Positions 40,705 to 44,717 of a stretch of DNA of 44,717 nucleotides are shown piece after piece; position 1 is the stretch's first letter, and the number at the start of each line of letters is the position of its first letter. Both the position numbers and the translations under genes were made by a program. Source of the DNA: Hofstenia miamia (Eukaryota; Xenacoelomorpha; Acoela); the NCBI GenBank assembly GCA_004352715.1, contig SCFE01000016.1, forward strand, positions 1,210,178 through 1,254,894, read 5' to 3'. The notes below the pieces were generated by a model that did not search any database, was not told where the DNA came from, and worked only from the letters and a program-made list of their open reading frames with translations.

Positions 40705-41241
40705 GATCTCCAGTTTTCTGTGGCTCTTAAAAGGGCATCAGTGGTTGAGAAGTTTTTTCGAAAACCAAATTGAGTATTTGATAGTAGGTTGTACTTATTT
40801 AGGTATTCAGTTATTTGATCGTGCAATAATCTTTCGAATACTTTGCTTAATGGAGATGTGATAGAAATTGGCCGATAATTTTGGGCAACTGATGGATCAA
40901 TTTTTTTTAAAAATGGGAGTAACATGGGCAATTTTTAAATAATCCGGAAAATAATTATTTTTTATGGATTCATTAAAAATAAAATTTAAGGGATTGTCAA
41001 TTATATCTGCAGTGCTTTTAAGTGCCCACGAAGGAATTTGGGAAGACCCACTTGATTGGTTGGGCTTAAGTTTATGAATTGCTTTTAAGGCTTCAAAACT
41101 TGTTGTAAAACGAAAAGAAAATTCGGGATTAATAACTTTAGCTGATTTACTTTTAAACTTAACAATTGGACCATTATATTTTCCTAGATTAATAAAAATC
41201 TGGTTTAATTCGTTAGAAATTTCGTAGGTGTCTGTGAGCAT
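40416..41241 (-). pseudogene. LINE reverse transcriptase, N-terminal half, in two frames
   Basis: The first piece reads LTDTYEISNELNQIFINLGK and FEALKAIHKLKPNQSSGSSQ, ending FPDYLKIAHVTPIFKKN. The second piece overlaps it in another frame and reads NYRPISITSPLSKVFERLL, CLDLSKAFDLINHS and GVPQGTILGPLLFSIYV, then hits the ambiguous base. The frame change at about 40905-40920 sits in a poly-T run. Confidence 0.88.
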
Positions 41242-41250
41242 TTTTCCTTT

Positions 41251-41661
41251 TTAATTTTTGATAGCATCAATACAGTTTAATTTAGATTTTTTGCTATTAC
41301 TGATCTCATGAATTAGCTTCCACTTTGACTTTTGATTAGGTAATCGGGCATATTCATTTCTAATGTATTCATTATAGGCCTTGCGATTTTTAATGTTGGA
41401 GAAATTTCTAGCCTTTTTATATGCAAAAACATTATTATGAGATTTAGAACCTTTAAATATTCTATATGCTGTATTTTTTTCAAGAATCAGTGCTTTACAA
41501 AAGTCATTTATCCAAGGTTTACTATGTGCGGATATGTTTGAATTACTATTGGAATTTGATTTAATCATAATTCTCCTCTCTGGGCAAAATTTATTGAGAT
41601 AAAATTCAAAAAATTCTGAAAAATGCATCAACATTGTAGTTGAGTCTGAGGCAGTATACAC
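41251..41661 (-). pseudogene. LINE ORF2 linker between endonuclease and reverse transcriptase
   Basis: The frame reads MYTASDSTTMLMHFSEFFEF, then NKFCPERR, KPWINDFCKAL, and ends KWKLIHEISNSKKSK. The P-W-x-N/T-x-x-x-K-x-L and W-x-x-I-x-x-I patterns are usual in this linker. It is about 90% identical to 43187-43570. Confidence 0.85.
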
Positions 41662-42386
41662 TGGAAGCCAGTTTTCTAAGGAAAGTGCCGATTTAAAATT
41701 GTTTATATTTTCAGTAGACTTTTCACGAGTTTTTATCCACTTTGTGACATTATTCGAAGACGATTCAGATTTGGAAAACTTAATGGATGTAATGCAGTGG
41801 TCAGAAAAAGGGCATTCGGATGAATAAAAATTAAAAGATGCACTATTTATTTCATTAGTTGTTGCATTAGTTAATTTTAAATTGAAAGTATTTAAAAGTA
41901 GGTCAATTTTGTACTTTTCAATACTTTTCAGAACAAGCCAAAGATAATTCCTCTTCTAATTGCTCAATAAACAAATTAGCGAATTTCTTGTTTGGACAGT
42001 AAGATACATTTAACAACTGGCTTTTTAAATTGAGAATTTCTTATTGGATTATTAATTTCTTCGCAAAGACTTTCAAAATTTGATGATAGATTACTCCTAA
42101 TATCATTGCGCAATTTTGGATTAAATGACTTCGGTACTAGAAAGAGAACTCCCCAACTTTTGTTTTACAGAGTGGATTATTGGATAATCTGTCTCTTCTG
42201 AATACAGTATATGCATCGTTTTTAAAAGACCATATGTTATCGGGATCGTGACTTTTTAGCTAAGTCTCAGAAATTGCTAGTATGACATCATTTTTAAATT
42301 TGAAATTAATTACTTAAATTCTAAATTTTTGCTGCTAAGATTCTGAAAGTTCAAATGTACTTAGTTAATAGAATTTGTCATTTTAT

Positions 42387-42593
42387 TCAGCTTTTGAAAA
42401 TAAGATTCGAAGTTAAAATCGGGCCTGGATTTGTTTCAATACCGTATACAGCTAATAAGATGTAACATATAATAGTTGTTATTAATTTCTTTTTAGTGCT
42501 GATAAGAACGAAAGCGTGATTGATAAAAACAAAATTTTTACTTTTACTATGAATAGATGACTTATAAACATGAAAATAGAAGGGCGTTGGCAA
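42387..42593 (-). pseudogene. 5' reading frame of the LINE with a 2A-like motif
   Basis: A 68-codon frame with a hydrophobic stretch ends LITTIICYILLAVYGIETNP, followed by GP and ILTSN. G-I-E-T-N-P-G-P at residues 51-58 (42420-42443) is the core of a 2A ribosome-skipping signal, whose consensus is D-V/I-E-x-N-P-G-P. The first Asp is Gly here. 2A-like signals at the N-terminus of ORFs are known in CR1-like LINEs of sea urchins and other animals. The frame stops soon after. Confidence 0.7.
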
Positions 42594-42781
42594 AAGTAAA
42601 TTGGTTTCGCAAATGTTAAGAGTAGAAATGAGATATATAACGCAAATAAAGAGATTTTTGTTGTGAAAATATATCTGAATTTAGGGTTATTGTAAGTTGT
42701 CCGTAGCCTGGGCGTTTGGAAACAAATATATAGTAATTCACAAGACATAGTTAACATTTAAGAAGTTTCTTAACTGCTGGA

Positions 42782-43126
42782 TTAGATNTATAAATAATTT
42801 GGAAATTGCAATTTATCATAAGGCTTGCGTTTATTATAAATATCCCAGAATTTTAGTAACGAAAAGTATTTGACAGAAGAAAATGGACATGAAATTTGAG
42901 TTGAAGGTTTGATACTTATTGATTTTTTGCATTTACATATATGTTCCGCCCATTTAATTTGTGAGTTGATTTTGTTTAATAATGTCTGACTTATACTAAT
43001 CAATAAAACATTGCAATACCTAAAATGACTCATTACCAAGGCATCTACCAGTTGTTGGCGCATTTTTATGTCCACAAACTCCGCTATATGTATAGTACAT
43101 TTGATTCCCATTGGCATTTTACGCAA
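42782..43126 (-). pseudogene. LINE ORF2 thumb and C-terminal region
   Basis: The frame reads MRKMPMGIKCTIHIAEF, then LVDALVMSHFRYCNVLLISI and KLQFPNYL, where the ambiguous base lies. L-x-x-A-L-x-x-S-H-x-x-Y-x-N-x-L-L is the usual thumb motif of CR1-like reverse transcriptases. Confidence 0.8.
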
Positions 43127-43900
43127 GACAGAATGAATATGATCGGTATATTGTAATTTATTGTCGATAATTACATCAATACAGTTTCATTTAGATTTCT
43201 TGCTATTACTGATCTCATGAATTAGCTTCCACTTTGACTTTTGATTAAGTAGTTGGGCGTATTTATTTCTAATGTATTCATTATAGGCCTTCTGATTTTC
43301 AATGTTGGAGAAATTTCTAACCTTTTTATATGCAACAAAATTATTATGAGTTTTAGAACTTTTCAATATTCTATATGCTGTATTTTTTTCACCAATCAGT
43401 GCTTTACAAAAGTCATTTATCCAAGGTTTACTATGTGCGGATATGTTTGAATTACTATTGGAATTTGATTTAATCATAATTCTCCTCTCTGGGCAAAATT
43501 TATTGAGATAAAATTCCAAACTTTCTGAAAAAAGTATCAACATTGTAGTTGAGTCTGAGGCAGTATACACTGGTAGCCAGTTTTCTAAGGAAAGTGCCGA
43601 ATTAAAATTGTTTATATTTTCAGTAGACTTTTAATGAGTTTTTATCCACTTCGTGGATTTGGAAAACTCAATGAATATAATGCAGTGGTCAGAAAAAGGG
43701 CATTTGGATGAATAAAAATTATAAGATGCACTATTTGTTTCAGTAAGCACAATGTAATCAATAAGTGTGGTACTCGATGATGTGATTCTGGTCAGCAATG
43801 TTGCATTAGTTAACTTTAAATTGAAAGTATTTAAAAGTAGGTCAATTTTGCACTTCTCAATAGTAGTGAAATAATTTAGGTTCCAGTCCATAGTAGTAAG
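42788..43900 (-). mobile_element. Second copy of the same LINE family, internally deleted
   Basis: From high to low coordinates: the end of the endonuclease (43891-43631), the linker (43570-43187), then directly the thumb/C-terminal part of ORF2 (43170-42788). The whole reverse-transcriptase core is missing, so this copy cannot have coded an active enzyme. At 42788 it stops at an ambiguous base just where the plus-strand fragment at position 1 begins. Confidence 0.85.
43631..43891 (-). pseudogene. APE-type endonuclease C-terminus of the LINE
   Basis: The frame reads LLLNTFNLKLTNATLLTRIT, then SSTTLIDYIVLTE and CPFSDHCIIFIEF. The S-D-H catalytic triplet and the preceding T-x-I-D-Y-I block are the conserved end of apurinic-like endonucleases of non-LTR elements. 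Confidence 0.85.
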
Positions 43901-44717
43901 AGATGATCACGACCCCGTCTCATTGGGACGCCCTGAAGTTCTCGTAACACCCCATTACTATTTGCCACATGGAAATGAAGTGATTCTATTGGACGCCAAC
44001 TAGCGACAAAATATTTTTGACAAAACGAAAATGAGCAAACTAATTTTTTAGACAATTTGTTTAGACCAAAGTAAGAATTTTTGATTTTTAGGATTTAGGC
44101 AAACTGATATTTTTGATGACAAATTTCACTTATGGCATATTTGTTGTAACAATGTTTAAACATGCAACACAATGTTTTAAGGAAAACAATTCATAGATTG
44201 AAAACCCAAATATGATGTATTATTTGCATTAGAGTGTGTTTCCAAGCACAGTAATATTGATCAAACAAATATGCAAGAGGTGGAAAACAGCAATTGTGTA
44301 TAAATTGTAAAAGCATACATTACCGCAATGGCTTTGAGTGATGAAGTTCAGCATTGTGCAATCTTCAAATTTCCATCTTCATTCTAAAATATGACGACAC
44401 TTCCACATTCACCCAGGAGGTGGCCATCAGAAATGCGTTAAGCCATTTATTTACTGTGGCTGGCTTTCCCCAAGAGGCCTATTGTTACCACGGACCTAAA
44501 CCATGAGCAATGAAAATGATAATAACAATTCCAAAATAAAATATCTAGTGACATTTGATAACACCCAAGTACTATATAATTTGTAAAAATGTAAACTTGG
44601 TTAGTGAAAAGAGATATTACATCAACATATATAAGCAAATAAACTATTAACATATAAAAATCATTTTAAAACAAAAGCGTGTTTGGTGAAAATAGAAATA
44701 TTACATCACATATATAG
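43901..44717. other. No recognisable gene
   Basis: AT-rich DNA beyond the endonuclease end of the LINE copy. The part next to the LINE may be more of its damaged 5' region. No motif was recognised to the window edge. Confidence 0.4.

Larger units (their letters stand above)
39111..42780 (-). mobile_element. Near full-length but broken CR1/L2-like LINE
   Basis: Read from high to low coordinates it contains a reading frame with a 2A-like motif (42593-42387), endonuclease remnants (41900-41690, with CPFSDHC), and a linker (41661-41251). Next are the reverse transcriptase with YADD (41241-39593) and the C-terminal A-I-R-T-W-N-S-L-P (39587-39384). A 3' tail (CTGAATAAAGAATATCTTATC) ends at about 39111. 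Non-LTR elements copy by target-primed reverse transcription. Several frameshifts and an internal duplication make this copy inactive. Confidence 0.88.

Noticed and set aside
42387-42443. 2A motif as a sign of a picornavirus-like insertion
   Set aside because: The surrounding sequence is an animal LINE with endonuclease and reverse transcriptase, a known context for 2A-like motifs; no viral protein was seen.
1-44717. CRISPR arrays, bacterial operons, riboswitches
   Set aside because: Regular spacer-repeat arrays are absent and the window is plainly eukaryotic (introns, LINEs, THAP and HMG domains).

Overview
The window is AT-rich nuclear DNA from an animal, most likely an invertebrate. The signs are a multi-exon gene with GT..AG introns, several only 40-54 nt long, a THAP zinc-finger exon, a SOX-type HMG box, and many eukaryotic transposons (LINEs, mariner, hAT-like elements). 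I cannot name the species. There are two N gaps (936-1935 and 19738-19871) and single N bases at 30308, 40443 and 42788, so this is a draft assembly.

Region 1 (1-2100): two plus-strand LINE fragments, one abutting inside the other, then a 1000-N gap and the right end of a hAT-like transposon. Region 2 (about 4.5-20.6 kb, minus strand): the main gene. I assembled it exon by exon as a dipeptidyl-peptidase-4-like (peptidase S9B) type II membrane protein. Seventeen exons can be placed: a membrane-anchor exon, beta-propeller exons with the D-W-I-Y-E-E-E signature, and an alpha/beta-hydrolase domain with Y-G-G-P-G-S, G-W|S-F-G-G and H-G-L-S-D. They give about 718 codons, close to the family length of about 760. 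From the exon at 17091 to the one at 4781 all intron phases agree. Exon 3 carries a one-base frame problem, the first coding exon was not found, and the C-terminal end with the catalytic His could not be joined. Introns of this gene hold a 1.6-kb hAT-like element with a perfect 8-bp target duplication, a 156-bp hAT MITE, a 493-bp inverted-repeat element full of GACGTCT-type repeats, a 70-bp hairpin and an old LINE relic.

Region 3 (25.2-26.5 kb, minus): a decayed mariner transposase lying directly downstream of a SOX-type HMG-box reading frame. Region 4 (27-31.5 kb): mostly non-coding with TA microsatellites, a GGCTCG-rich inverted-repeat element and a THAP-domain exon on the minus strand. Region 5 (31.5-39 kb): mostly unassigned; it has one possible orphan coding exon pair and LINE relics. 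Region 6 (39.1-43.9 kb, minus): two broken copies of one CR1/L2-like LINE family. They keep endonuclease, linker, reverse-transcriptase (YADD) and 3'-tail sequence, and one has a 2A-like motif (GIETNPGP).

The peptidase-like gene, the THAP exon and the HMG box are the only candidate host genes. Nothing suggests that they work together; transposons account for most of the remaining recognisable sequence.
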